64,000 nt of DNA from Erythrobacter sp. SG61-1L (GCF_001305965.1 NZ_JXQC01000003.1:1178001-1242000), one strand, 5' to 3'. Shown: positions 30,093 to 38,971, counted from the stretch's first letter. Notes: generated by a model from the sequence alone, not told the origin. Numbers and translations: made by a program.

Positions 30093-31559
30093 TCAGGCCA
30101 CGCCCAATTGCTTCGCCGTGGACCAGTTGCCGTGAAGGCCCTGCCTGATCTTCACCGGCAGCTTCGCACGGGCAATCGGCCCCTGGTCGATCCGCTGCGC
30201 ATCGAAGAAGCACAGGTCCGAATAATTGGCGACATGGTCGTCCACCAGGGCGACGATATAGCCCTCCCCTTCCGGCGCATTGGCGGATTTGGGGATAAAG
30301 CAGGGCTCCTGAATGCCGCTGGTCGGGCCGGGCCACCAGCTCTTGGTATCGCCAGTCGAAAGATCGATGTGGCAGAGCGTGTTGAGCGCACCCACGAATG
30401 GCCCCGGAGGGCCTTCGTAGCGGGCATGGGGATCGAAGGCGATCATCCAGCCATGGCGATAGGCCTGCCCGGCATAGCGGTCGTCGATCCGGGGGAATTC
30501 GTCGGCAATGCTGGTCATCTGCTCGACCTGCTCGAATTCCTCCCCATTGCTCGACAAATCCACTGTCCAGCGGGTGAGATAGGACAGGCCGCCGATGGGA
30601 TCGAAAGGCGCGCCCGTAACGTCGGGGAAGAAGGGGAAGCTGTTCTTCGCCGCGATGGGCAGATCGAAATAGACCTTCGTGCCATCGTTGAAGGCATTCA
30701 TCACATGGCCGGTGAAGCAATTGGCCGGCGCCTTGAACCAGCGCAGATCCTTCGCCGTCGCCCCCGGCTTGCGGGGAAGAACGGCCAGCCAGGTGGGCAG
30801 CGAATGGTCAAACCCGAAATAGGGCATCCGCTTTTCCAGCCGTTCCATATTCGTGATGCAGGGCATCACGTTCCACACGGCATAATCCTGCGTGATGCCG
30901 AAATCGTGCATCATGCACAGATATTTGTTCTCGAAGGGAATCTCGAACAGCAGCTCCCCTTCGGGGCTGATCTCGAAATAGCTCATGTCATAGGTCATCG
31001 GCCCCTTCGACATGTAGGAGAAGGCACACATATTGCCCGTGACCGGATCGATCTTGGGATGGGCGCAGAAGGTCTTGGCCTCAAGCCGCCCGCCGAAATC
31101 CGTATAGCCGAAACTGTCCAGCGAATTGGGGTCCATGATGAGGCAGGGACTGTCCTCCTTCATCGCGTAGAGCTTGCCCGCATGGACCATCACATTGGTG
31201 TTCGCCGTGCCGCGAATCTGCCCCGCAACGGAAGGATCGTCGGTCAAATGATTGCGGTAATGGCCGAAGAGCGAGCGCCCGGCCTTGTTCTCCAGCTTCC
31301 ACTTGTCCGTATGGGCATAGCGCTGGCGGAAATCGACCTTGCCGTCATGCACTCGGAACATGCTGACCATGCCGTCGCCATTGAAGAACTGATCGTCATC
31401 GAACATTGGCGCGAACTGGTTATCCGGGTGAACGCGGTGGAACGCCCCGTTCAGTTCCGCCGGAATTTCGCCTTCGACTTCCATGTCGAGAATGTCACCC
31501 TGCAGGCGCAAGGGGCGAAGCGTTCCGGTGAAGCCCGGATTGTCTGGGAAGTGAGTCAT
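30093..31559 (-). CDS. Carotenoid / lignostilbene cleavage dioxygenase family protein
   Basis: Non-heme iron oxygenase that splits a C=C bond in carotenoids, apocarotenoids or stilbenes. ATG 31559 ([10 protein letters not shown]) has a ggagag site 8 bases ahead and gives 488 residues. The seven-bladed propeller's four iron histidines are visible at H167 (FCAHPKIDP), H218 (MMHDFGIT), H285 (FTGHVMNAF) and H476 (GLHGNW). No signal peptide is present. Sphingomonads are known for lignostilbene dioxygenases (lignin-dimer breakdown) and for retinal/apocarotenoid enzymes; the sequence alone does not decide between them. Confidence 0.9.
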   Translation of the reverse strand: MTHFPDNPGFTGTLRPLRLQGDILDMEVEGEIPAELNGAFHRVHPDNQFAPMFDDDQFFNGDGMVSMFRVHDGKVDFRQRYAHTDKWKLENKAGRSLFGHYRNHLTDDPSVAGQIRGTANTNVMVHAGKLYAMKEDSPCLIMDPNSLDSFGYTDFGGRLEAKTFCAHPKIDPVTGNMCAFSYMSKGPMTYDMSYFEISPEGELLFEIPFENKYLCMMHDFGITQDYAVWNVMPCITNMERLEKRMPYFGFDHSLPTWLAVLPRKPGATAKDLRWFKAPANCFTGHVMNAFNDGTKVYFDLPIAAKNSFPFFPDVTGAPFDPIGGLSYLTRWTVDLSSNGEEFEQVEQMTSIADEFPRIDDRYAGQAYRHGWMIAFDPHARYEGPPGPFVGALNTLCHIDLSTGDTKSWWPGPTSGIQEPCFIPKSANAPEGEGYIVALVDDHVANYSDLCFFDAQRIDQGPIARAKLPVKIRQGLHGNWSTAKQLGVA

Positions 31560-31727
31560 CGCATCGTCTCTCCGCATGAGTTCTTGGACTCGTGGCAGCA
31601 GAGCGATAGCCCGCAGGCAGCCCCAGCGAATTGATCGAAGGCAAAATGCACAAACGGCGCACAGGGAATGCGCGCCGTTTGGCCGGGCGGACGCGAGGGG
31701 GGAGATACGCCCGCCCGGCCCGGCGGA

Positions 31728-33536
31728 TCAGTCGATCCGCATGGCGATCTCCGCTTCCCCGTCGCGGGAACGCAGGGTCAGGCGATCCCCGTTGCGACGA
31801 TACTGGAAGAGAAGATCCCCGCTGGGAATGTAGAGCTGGCGCGCATTGACCTGGTAGGATTGCCAGATCTCGTCACCTTCATCATTCCCGCCGGGATAGG
31901 TAATGAAGCCATTATCATTCGTGATCTCGATCACGTCGCCGCGCCGCACATCGCTGACGCCTTTGAAATAGGTGACCTTCCACCGGCCCACCAGTTCCAG
32001 CGGGCGCAGTTCTGCCGGCACCTCGCCGCTATAACCAGCCAGATAGGCCATCCGGTCACGCAGGCTGCCGATCAGTTCCTCTTCATTGCCGAAGCCCTCA
32101 TGCCCGCCGGCGGACAGGCGGCTGCCCAGCCCATCCAGCGTGGCGAAGGCGCCCTTCTTGTCATTGCGCACATGATATTGATCGAGCGCCTGAGTGAGCG
32201 AGACATATTCGTCCACCAGCGCCATGGCGGCATCCAGCCGCGCTGGCGCCGGGCCCTCAGGTTGCGTCACCGTCAGCCGGTCCCCGCCCTCCTTGCCGGT
32301 AATCGCATCGACATAGGCCAGCGTGACGTCCAGCAGCGGGCTACCCGGATCGAGCGGCGCCAGCGGCAAGTGACTGCGCGTGGAATCCCGCCCGAGCGTG
32401 GCGTAGATTCCGCCGCCATTGGTCGAGAGGAAGGCCGTGCCGATCGTCACACTCACCGTGCCGTCCTGCGCCTGTGTCATCAGGCCATCGGGCACCCCGA
32501 ACACGCCAGTGATCGCATAGCCTTCGGGCGGGGTCATGGAGATCGCGATATTCTGCGCGACCTCGCTGGTCATGTTGCGGAATTCCTTGTCGAACAGCTC
32601 ATCTGCCCGGCGGTCCTGTTCAATGAAGAACAGATTGCCCCCCGGTGCGCTGGAAACCCTGGCGGCCAATGCGCCATCGTAATGCACGCCCACACCGATC
32701 GTGGTCAGCCCTACCCCGCGCGCGGAACCCGCACTGGCCTGAGCCATGAAGCCTTCCGCGCTGGTATTGCCGACATTGGGGTTCTCGTCCGTGAACAGCA
32801 TCAGCCGGGTCTTGCCCTTGCTCTGCGGCAATTCGGCATAGGCTGTCTGGTAGCCCAGCTTCAGCCCGGCCTCGAGATAGGTCGCCCCATCGATCTGGAT
32901 GGAATCGATTGCCTTCAGAATGTCGCCGCGATGGCCTGCCACATCCATCACCGGCAGGTGAACATTGGTGGCAGAGCCATACAGCACGATCCCGAAGCGA
33001 TCCCCCTCACCCATTTGCGAGACGACCGAGCGCAGTGCCTCCTTCACCTTGGCGATGGGCGCCCCTTCCATCGATCCTGAACGGTCCACCACTGCGACGA
33101 GGCTGAGCGGCGCGGCCTTCCAGCTTTCGGCGTCGATATTGGAATCGAAATCCAGCCCCACGAACCACGCATCCTGCGGGCGCAGCGCCAGCTCAGCCTT
33201 CATTGCATGGCCTACGAGGCAGAAAGTCTGGCGGCATTCCCCGCTACGCGGCAGGGTCAGGTCATGTTCGCCCAACAGGCCTTCCATGGTGAGGCTGCCC
33301 AGCGGGGGCATGAATTCATTGCCGCCATCGAAGGATATTTCGCGGAAATGCCGGATATCCTGCGCCCCACCTTGCCGGAGAGTGCCGGTGACGATGATCG
33401 GAGCGTATAGCTCCACATCCTCCTGGTCCTGCTCCTCCTGCGCGAAGGCGGGTGCGGCAAATGCCCCCAACATCGCCGCCGAAACTGCGCCCGCAAATAA
33501 TGCGTGGCGGATGGAATGATGGAATTTCATCGTCAT
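31728..33536 (-). CDS. Exported von Willebrand factor A domain protein with TonB-box-like segment
   Basis: A 602-residue protein with a signal peptide ending in APAFAQ (residues about 25-33). Just after it, residues 46-60 read PIIVTGTLRQGGAQD, which resembles the IVVTG-type TonB box and plug start of sphingomonad TonB-dependent receptors. The VWA domain follows: the metal site DRSGSMEG is at 151-158, with the later MIDAS threonine in the GATYLEAGL region and aspartate in LMLFTDENPN. About 200 further residues have no domain I recognise. The first or second ATG (33536 or 33530) could be the start; a ggagagg site precedes them. Confidence 0.85.
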   Translation of the reverse strand: MTMKFHHSIRHALFAGAVSAAMLGAFAAPAFAQEEQDQEDVELYAPIIVTGTLRQGGAQDIRHFREISFDGGNEFMPPLGSLTMEGLLGEHDLTLPRSGECRQTFCLVGHAMKAELALRPQDAWFVGLDFDSNIDAESWKAAPLSLVAVVDRSGSMEGAPIAKVKEALRSVVSQMGEGDRFGIVLYGSATNVHLPVMDVAGHRGDILKAIDSIQIDGATYLEAGLKLGYQTAYAELPQSKGKTRLMLFTDENPNVGNTSAEGFMAQASAGSARGVGLTTIGVGVHYDGALAARVSSAPGGNLFFIEQDRRADELFDKEFRNMTSEVAQNIAISMTPPEGYAITGVFGVPDGLMTQAQDGTVSVTIGTAFLSTNGGGIYATLGRDSTRSHLPLAPLDPGSPLLDVTLAYVDAITGKEGGDRLTVTQPEGPAPARLDAAMALVDEYVSLTQALDQYHVRNDKKGAFATLDGLGSRLSAGGHEGFGNEEELIGSLRDRMAYLAGYSGEVPAELRPLELVGRWKVTYFKGVSDVRRGDVIEITNDNGFITYPGGNDEGDEIWQSYQVNARQLYIPSGDLLFQYRRNGDRLTLRSRDGEAEIAMRID

Positions 33537-33625
33537 GCCCCTCTCCCGTCATGCGACTCAATTTGGAGGAGGTTATACGAACTTTTCTAAAATAAGAAGG
33601 AATTTGTAATTTTGTTATTCGAGAC

Positions 33626-33638
33626 TACAATAATTGTA
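33626..33638. repeat. Short AT-rich inverted repeat upstream of the VWA gene
   Basis: TACAAT-A-ATTGTA, a perfect 6-bp dyad with one central base, about 90 bases upstream of the VWA gene in an unusually AT-rich patch (33560-33660). It could be an operator. No factor can be named. Confidence 0.3.
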
Positions 33639-33722
33639 AGCTCATCATACTAAATTGTATAAGGTGCTTGCTAGGCCGTGAACCTATAAACTGGGCAGTT
33701 CGCAATCGCCCAGAAGCCTCAT

Positions 33723-33920
33723 CTAAAGATGGGCGAGGCTCGCGAGTGTACCCCAAGCCATCGCTACCAAAGCAGCAATCGCACCCGCTAATGCCAACAG
33801 GCCCCATACCATTTGGGCGCGTCGCGAACGGTGCAGGTCTGCAATAATGTGCTGACCGCAATAGATCAGGTTGCAGACGAGCAACGTAGCAGTCAGTAGA
33901 ATGAAGCTAAACATCAGCAT
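33723..33920 (-). CDS. Small two-helix membrane protein (hypothetical)
   Basis: ATG 33920 gives 65 residues: a hydrophobic helix (MLMFSFILLTATLLVCNLI), a short basic loop (DLHRSRRAQ), and a second helix (VWGLLALAGAIAALVAMAW). The protein-like alternation and positive loop favour a real gene, but no ribosome site is clear and the region around it is AT-rich and decayed. An upstream in-frame TTG at 33938 is possible. I do not recognise the family. The 33537-34185 stretch otherwise holds only this ORF and the IS relic. Confidence 0.45.
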   Translation of the reverse strand: MLMFSFILLTATLLVCNLIYCGQHIIADLHRSRRAQMVWGLLALAGAIAALVAMAWGTLASLAHL

Positions 33921-34013
33921 TGCAATATCATCGCCCAAATTGCCCGTGTCCGCAAATGGTCAAACGCTGACTTGTAGCTCTCATATCGCGCAGAAATCTG
34001 ATTCAGCGTCTGC

Positions 34014-34189
34014 ATGAGCCGATATGATCTGACCGACTTCGAGTGGCGCGTGATCGAACGCTTCTTTCCAGGTTGAAGCACTTCCGCCGCGTCGCCACCC
34101 GATACGACAAGCTGGCTGAGAACTTCCTCGCCATGGTCCAACTCGCATCAATGCGTCTGTGGCTCCGTGTTTATGAGTCTACAGCCTAA
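34014..34189 (+). pseudogene. IS5-family transposase relic with large internal deletion
   Basis: From ATG 34014 the frame reads MSRYDLTDFEWRVIERFFPG and stops at 34074-34076; this is the start of IS5/IS1031-type transposases. Beginning at 34073, in a different frame, the sequence reads LKHFRRVATRYDKLAENFLA and on to LWLRVYESTA before TAA 34187, which is the C-terminal end of the same transposases. About 600-700 bases between the two ends, including the DDE catalytic centre, are missing, with the junction at about 34070-34075. The terminal repeats could not be fixed. Its right end touches the MOSC stop codon. Confidence 0.85.
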
Positions 34190-34743
34190 ACCGGGCCGAG
34201 CGGAATGAGCCGTTCCGGCGCCCACTCAACTTGCACCCTGTTGCCGCGGCGCACTTCCCCGCCACGCAGAATGACTGCCATCACCCCCGCTTTGCGGATC
34301 AGCGAACCGTCTGCGGCATGGCCCAGCACCGCCGCCATGGCGCCTTGTCCGACATTTTCGTCAATCTGGCGGCACGGATTGCGCAAGCCGGTAATCTCGA
34401 TCAGCGCCTCTTCGCCAAGCTTCAGGCGCGTTCCGGCCGATAGGCCCAGCAGATCCACACCGCGTGTAGTGACATTCTCGCCCAACTGGCCGGGTTCTAT
34501 CTGGAAGCCCTTCTCGCCAAGTTCATCCAGCAATTCGGCATGGATCAGATGAAGCTGACGCAGATTGGGGGCCGCCGGATTCTTCGCGACCCGGGAGAGA
34601 TGCTGGACCGTGCTGCCGGAATGCGCATCGCCTTCCACACCCTGCCCGGCAATCAGCCGCAGCCCGCCGCGCGGCTGCTTCGAAAAGCGATGTTCCCCAT
34701 CGCTGGCAAGCGCGACGATGATCCCCTGCATGGGCTGGAGCAT
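34186..34743 (-). CDS. MOSC-domain protein
   Basis: A sulfur-carrier domain protein of the YiiM/MOCO-sulfurase C-terminal type, about 185 residues from ATG 34743 (MLQPMQGIIV); ATG 34731 is also possible. The conserved parts are GVEGDAHSG near the N-terminus, LGENVTTRGVDLLGLSAGTRL and the cysteine motif ITGLRNPCRQID. Such proteins handle persulfide sulfur or molybdenum cofactor, or protect against N-hydroxylated bases. Its stop codon (34186-34188) overlaps the end of the IS5 relic, so the insertion hit right at its 3' end. Confidence 0.85.
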   Translation of the reverse strand: MLQPMQGIIVALASDGEHRFSKQPRGGLRLIAGQGVEGDAHSGSTVQHLSRVAKNPAAPNLRQLHLIHAELLDELGEKGFQIEPGQLGENVTTRGVDLLGLSAGTRLKLGEEALIEITGLRNPCRQIDENVGQGAMAAVLGHAADGSLIRKAGVMAVILRGGEVRRGNRVQVEWAPERLIPLGPV

Positions 34744-34858
34744 TACGCAGCGCCCCCTGCGGGGCAAGCCTTTCCTACACCCTATCCTGCGTGCTAGAAC
34801 TGTCGCTGAATTTAGTTAAATCCATATATTTCAATATATTATTTAAACAATATCACTC

Positions 34859-34898
34859 TGTTACACAGCCATCCGGCAAAACGGATTTTCGTGTAACA
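34859..34898. promoter_or_regulatory. 40-bp two-tier dyad upstream of the nitronate monooxygenase-like gene
   Basis: Outer arms TGTTACAC (34859-34866) and GTGTAACA (34891-34898) are exact inverted repeats; nested inside are ATCCG (34871-34875) and CGGAT (34882-34886). A further GTGTAACAC follows at 34900-34908. The dyad lies 49-88 bases before the ATG of the next gene in an AT-rich patch. It looks like an operator for a dimeric regulator, or a hairpin in the leader. Confidence 0.5.
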
Positions 34899-34946
34899 GG
34901 TGTAACACCCCCGGCCAGATCGGCCCGAAGCTGAACGGAACGCACC

Positions 34947-35918
34947 ATGTCCCTTCCCGCCCTGCTTTCCCATCTGCGCCTGCCGGTGATCGGTTCGCCG
35001 CTGTTCATCATCTCCAACCCGGAACTGGTGATCGCGCAATGCAAGGCGGGGATCGTGGGCAGCTTCCCCACGCTCAACGCCCGCCCTTCCGGCATGCTGG
35101 ACGAATGGCTGCACCGCATCACCGAAGAACTGGCCGCGCATGATCGCGACAATCCCGACCGGCCAGCCGCCCCCTTTGCCTGCAACCTCATCGTCCACCG
35201 ATCCAACCCCCGGCTGGAGGAAGACGCCATGGTGCTGGCGAAGTGGAAAGTGCCGCTGGTCATCACTTCGCTCGGCGCGATCGAGGACATCAACAAGGGC
35301 GTCCATGACTGGGGCGGCATCGTGCTGCACGACATCATCAACCAGCGCTTCGCCCACAAGGCGATTGAAAAGGGTGCGGACGGGCTGATTGCCGTCGCTG
35401 CCGGGGCAGGCGGCCATGCCGGGGCGCAATCGCCCTTCGCCCTGATGCAGGAACTGCGCGAATGGTTCGACGGGCCGATTGCCCTGTCCGGCGCGATTGC
35501 CCATGGCCGCTCCATTCTGGCCGCGCAGGCCATGGGCGCGGACCTTGCCTATATCGGCTCACCCTGGATCGCGACACCGGAAGCCAATGCCATCGACGCC
35601 TACAAGCAGGCCATCGTGGAAGGCGCTGCGGCAGACATCGTCTATTCCAACCTCTTCACCGGGGTTCACGGCAATTATCTGAAAAGCTCCATCGAGCGGG
35701 CCGGGCTTGACCCGGACCACCTGCCGGAAAGCGATCCCACCACGATGGACTTCGCCAAGGCCACCGGCAGCGAGGCCAAGGCATGGAAAGACATCTGGGG
35801 TTCCGGCCAGGGCATCGGCGCGGTCAAGGAAGTGGAGCCAGTTGCCGTGCGGGTCGCAAGGCTGGAAGCGCAATATGCCGAGGCCAGGCGCGAACTGGCG
35901 CTCAAGGCCGGGCTTTAA
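34947..35918 (+). CDS. Nitronate monooxygenase family FMN protein
   Basis: TIM-barrel flavoprotein related to 2-nitropropane dioxygenase / nitronate monooxygenase and to the FabK-type reductases. The 323 residues show VIGSPLFIISNPELV at the start, GADGLIAVAAGAGGHAGAQSPF with the phosphate-binding glycines and the usual active-site histidine, and ALSGAIAHGRSILAAQAMGADLAYIGSPW for FMN binding. It probably detoxifies nitronates such as propionate-3-nitronate. The ATG follows a gene-free AT-rich stretch with a strong dyad. Confidence 0.88.
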   Translation: MSLPALLSHLRLPVIGSPLFIISNPELVIAQCKAGIVGSFPTLNARPSGMLDEWLHRITEELAAHDRDNPDRPAAPFACNLIVHRSNPRLEEDAMVLAKWKVPLVITSLGAIEDINKGVHDWGGIVLHDIINQRFAHKAIEKGADGLIAVAAGAGGHAGAQSPFALMQELREWFDGPIALSGAIAHGRSILAAQAMGADLAYIGSPWIATPEANAIDAYKQAIVEGAAADIVYSNLFTGVHGNYLKSSIERAGLDPDHLPESDPTTMDFAKATGSEAKAWKDIWGSGQGIGAVKEVEPVAVRVARLEAQYAEARRELALKAGL

Positions 35919-35924
35919 ATCCCG

Positions 35925-36398
35925 TCAGGCTGCAACTTCTTCTGCAAGAAAGTCCGGCACCGGACGCCCGGCCAGCCAGCCCATGGTCGCTTCGCGGAAC
36001 AGGCTCGCCCCCGTCAGGCTGCTTGCGGGCAGCCAGCAAACCGCGGCGAGGCCGGGCAGATCGCACAGCAGCACGCCCAGCAGCATCTGCGCACGAAGCA
36101 CGGCCTCCATCCTCTCACCGCCGGCCAGATGCGGGCCAGGTGACAGCGTGACCGCCTCGCAGTGGGAAAGCGAAGGCAGCAGGCCGAAACGTCGCGGATG
36201 CAGCAGCAACATCCCGGGATCGCCCGGAGCGAGGCCGCGCAGATCGAAGGTCAGCCCATTGACGGCAAGTTCAAGCCAATCACCCTCGCAGCCCCGGTTG
36301 TTGCGCGAAGTTGAATCGAAAGTGATCGAGAACTCCCCGGACTTCGCGAGCGCCCGAATTGCACCGGGATCGGGCCGCGATGCGGCATCGAAGAGCAA
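35925..36398 (-). CDS. Hypothetical protein, 157 residues
   Basis: From TTG 36398 the frame gives a soluble protein with DWLELAVNGLTFDLRGLAPG and a C-terminal HLAGGERMEAVLRAQ segment. I do not recognise it. The same frame stays open upstream to a TAA at 36471-36473 and the extra 24 codons read like protein (KREVATGGRQAAPVL), yet contain no ATG, GTG or TTG. An ATC at 36447-36449 follows a gagggggcagg stretch, so a non-standard start, or a start hidden by an indel, is possible. It converges with the nitronate gene across 6 bases. Confidence 0.6.
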   Translation of the reverse strand: MLFDAASRPDPGAIRALAKSGEFSITFDSTSRNNRGCEGDWLELAVNGLTFDLRGLAPGDPGMLLLHPRRFGLLPSLSHCEAVTLSPGPHLAGGERMEAVLRAQMLLGVLLCDLPGLAAVCWLPASSLTGASLFREATMGWLAGRPVPDFLAEEVAA

Positions 36399-36546
36399 CG
36401 AAAGTACCGGCGCTGCTTGCCTGCCGCCGGTTGCGACTTCCCGTTTGATGGCCTGCCCCCTCAGTCCTGCTTATTTCTGGTGGAGGCCTATGCGCGATTT
36501 CCGGGTCAAAGACGCAGGACAACCGCGTCCACATCGGAGGAATCGC

Positions 36547-37038
36547 TCAGAAGATTCCAAGCCTTATCCCTTCGGCAAGAGCTGCCCCGACCTCGCGGCA
36601 GCGTTCCAGTTCGGCGGCGGGAACATGCTTGGGGGCAAGGATTGCATCCGGCGTCTGAGCGGCCAGGTTGACGATCACGGGATCGGCCACCCGGCGCAGG
36701 CGCCAACCGGTCACGATCCGGTCAATCTGTGCCTGCGCCACGGCCCCATCGGAACCGGCAGCGATAAATGTGGCATATGCGCGTCCTTCGATCCGGCCGA
36801 GCAGCGGATAATAGCAGCGATCGAACAGTTCCTTCATCTCGCCCGTCATGCTGCCCAGATTTTCGGGGCAGACGAACAGGAAACCGGCTGCCGCAAGCAG
36901 GTCTCGCGACCGGGCATCACCGGCCCGCAACAGGCGGACGTCACCGCCGGCGCCATCCGCCGCAGCTCGCGCCATGGCCTGTGCGGCGCCGGTGCGGCTA
37001 TGCCACAGGATCAGCAGGTACGGGGCAGGTTCATCCAT
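36547..37038 (-). CDS. Flavodoxin-fold NAD(P)H-dependent oxidoreductase-like protein
   Basis: A 163-residue protein with the flavodoxin pattern: beta-strand plus phosphate loop LLILWHSRTGAAQAMA near the N-terminus, then GFLFVCPENLGSMTGEMKELFDRCYY, a typical FMN-isoalloxazine loop and following helix, and AAGSDGAVAQAQ. Probably an FMN-binding reductase of unknown substrate. It is divergent from recJ across 63 bases. Confidence 0.8.
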   Translation of the reverse strand: MDEPAPYLLILWHSRTGAAQAMARAAADGAGGDVRLLRAGDARSRDLLAAAGFLFVCPENLGSMTGEMKELFDRCYYPLLGRIEGRAYATFIAAGSDGAVAQAQIDRIVTGWRLRRVADPVIVNLAAQTPDAILAPKHVPAAELERCREVGAALAEGIRLGIF

Positions 37039-37101
37039 AATGCCAGCATCCGGGATGGCGCGGCATTGTCAATCGCCCCTACTCCGGGTTAGGCCGCGCG
37101 C

Positions 37102-38901
37102 ATGGCATCCCATGGGACATCGGCAGTTTTCGGAGTGGAGCGCTCGCTCGCAGGGCGTAGCTGGCGCTGGCGTGGCGGCAATATGGATCTGGGTGAGAGC
37201 CACGCCGGCATGGCAGGGCTGGAACAGGATCTCGTCACGCAATTGCTGCTGGCTCGCGGGGTCAGCCCTGACGATATAGAACGGCACCGCACCCCAACTC
37301 TGCGCGGTTTTCTGCCTGATCCAAGCGCCTTTCGCGACATGGACGAAGCGGCTCGACGCCTGGCCGAAGCGGTGCTGGGGAATGAGACCATCACGGTCTA
37401 TGGCGATTACGACGTCGATGGCGCGACCAGTGCGGCCCTGCTCATCCGCCTGCTGCGCATGCTGGGGCACGAGGCGCGCTATTACATCCCTGACAGGCTG
37501 CTGGAAGGTTATGGCCCGTCAGGCGAAGCTCTGGTTCGCCTTGCCGAGGAAGGCTCCAGCCTGATCGTGACGGTCGATTGCGGCGCGATGGCGCATCAGG
37601 CGCTTGCGATGGCCCATGACGCGGGCGTCGACGTGATCGTGGTCGATCATCACAAATGCTCCACCGAACTGCCCATCGCGGCCGCGCTGGTGAACCCCAA
37701 TCGTTTGGACGAGAGCGATACCGGCGCTGCCCATGGCCATCTGGCGGCAGTAGGCGTTGCGTTCCTTCTGGCCATCGCAACCGTGCGGACCCTGCGTGAT
37801 CGCGGCTATTTTGAGACCCGGCCCGAGCCGGATTTGTTTGCCCTGCTCGATCTCGTCGCCCTTGGCACCGTGGCTGATGTCGCCGCGCTGCACGGCCTCA
37901 ACCGGGCGCTTGTGGCCCAGGGCCTCAAGATCATGGCAAAGCGCGAGAATACCGGCATGTCGGCCCTGATCGACGCAAGTCGCCTGAACCGCGCCCCCAC
38001 ATGCAGCGATCTTGGCTTTGCCCTCGGCCCACGAATCAATGCGGGCGGTCGGGTAGGCGAATCAACGCTTGGAGTCCGGCTGCTCACCACGCAAGACCCG
38101 GATGAGGCGCGCGCCATTGCCGGGCAGCTTTCCGTCCTCAACGAAGAACGCCGGGCCATCGAGGCTGCCGTGCAGGAAGCGGCGGAAGATCAGCTGGCTT
38201 CGCAGCACAATCGCTCGGTCCTGGTCCTTGCCGGCAGCGGCTGGCATCCCGGTGTGATCGGCATCGTCGCCGGAAGGATCAAGGAGAAGACCGGTAAGCC
38301 GGCCCTCGTCATCGCGCTTGATGCGGATGAGGAAGGGCGCGGCAAAGGCTCTGGTCGTTCCATCAGCGGAGTCGATCTCGGCTCTGCCATCATTGCCGCA
38401 CGCGAACACGGCCTGCTGGTGGCTGGCGGCGGCCATGCCATGGCGGCAGGCCTCACCGTGGCGCCGGACAAGCTCGATTCGCTGGCGGACTGGCTGGACG
38501 AGCGCCTTTCAGGTGCAGTGGCGCGGGCGATGGAAGAACGTTCAATGTTGCTCGACCTTGCTCTGGCGCCAGGTGGACTGACGCCGAATCTTGTGGAGAC
38601 ACTGGAAAGCGCAGGCCCATTTGGCGTCGGCTGGCCTGCACCGCGCGTTGCAGTCGGCCCCGTCCGGCTGGTGAAGGCCGATATCGTGGGCAAGGATCAT
38701 GTGAGGCTGATCGCCAGCGGACGCGACGGCGGCTCGTTCAAGGCCGTGGCCTTCAGGGCCGCAGAAACTGAGCTTGGGCAAGCCTTGCTGCACGGTTCGC
38801 GGGGTCGCAACCTGTGGCTGGCGGGGCGCGTCAAGCTGGACGATTGGGGCAGCCGTCCGCAAGCGGAACTGCACGTGGAAGACGCTGCCTGGGCAGATTG
38901 A
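37102..38901 (+). CDS. recJ: Single-stranded-DNA-specific exonuclease RecJ
   Basis: 5'-3' exonuclease for RecF-pathway recombination and mismatch repair. The 599 residues start at ATG 37102. The DHH domain shows TVYGDYDVDGATSAAL, IVTVDCGA, VIVVDHHKC and GTVADVAAL; the DHHA1 domain shows LAGSGWHPGVIGIVAGRI, GKGSGRSI and LVAGGGHAMAAGLTV. A C-terminal OB-like part ends near VEDAAWAD. The glyphs of all catalytic aspartates are intact. The two tRNA-Glu genes follow 70 bases later. Confidence 0.95.
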   Translation: MASHGTSAVFGVERSLAGRSWRWRGGNMDLGESHAGMAGLEQDLVTQLLLARGVSPDDIERHRTPTLRGFLPDPSAFRDMDEAARRLAEAVLGNETITVYGDYDVDGATSAALLIRLLRMLGHEARYYIPDRLLEGYGPSGEALVRLAEEGSSLIVTVDCGAMAHQALAMAHDAGVDVIVVDHHKCSTELPIAAALVNPNRLDESDTGAAHGHLAAVGVAFLLAIATVRTLRDRGYFETRPEPDLFALLDLVALGTVADVAALHGLNRALVAQGLKIMAKRENTGMSALIDASRLNRAPTCSDLGFALGPRINAGGRVGESTLGVRLLTTQDPDEARAIAGQLSVLNEERRAIEAAVQEAAEDQLASQHNRSVLVLAGSGWHPGVIGIVAGRIKEKTGKPALVIALDADEEGRGKGSGRSISGVDLGSAIIAAREHGLLVAGGGHAMAAGLTVAPDKLDSLADWLDERLSGAVARAMEERSMLLDLALAPGGLTPNLVETLESAGPFGVGWPAPRVAVGPVRLVKADIVGKDHVRLIASGRDGGSFKAVAFRAAETELGQALLHGSRGRNLWLAGRVKLDDWGSRPQAELHVEDAAWAD

Positions 38902-38922
38902 GACAAAAGCGTTTCACAGGGC

Positions 38923-38951
38923 TTGACCGCACAGGAAACCACCCCTAAGTG
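38923..38951 (+). promoter_or_regulatory. Promoter of the tRNA-Glu genes
   Basis: TTGACC (38923-38928), a 17-base spacer and TAAGTG (38946-38951), with a GC-rich stretch (cgcgggcc) just after, placed 20 bases before the first tRNA. A GC-rich discriminator is typical of stringently controlled tRNA promoters. Confidence 0.6.
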
Positions 38952-38971
38952 CGCGGGCCTGCCACCGACGT

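Noticed and set aside
29943-31634. 563-residue plus-strand frame opposite the carotenoid oxygenase
   Set aside because: Antisense shadow; the minus strand has all four iron histidines of a known family.
33914-34141. 75-residue minus-strand frame upstream of the small membrane ORF
   Set aside because: It runs opposite the IS5 transposase relic and is simply its antisense.
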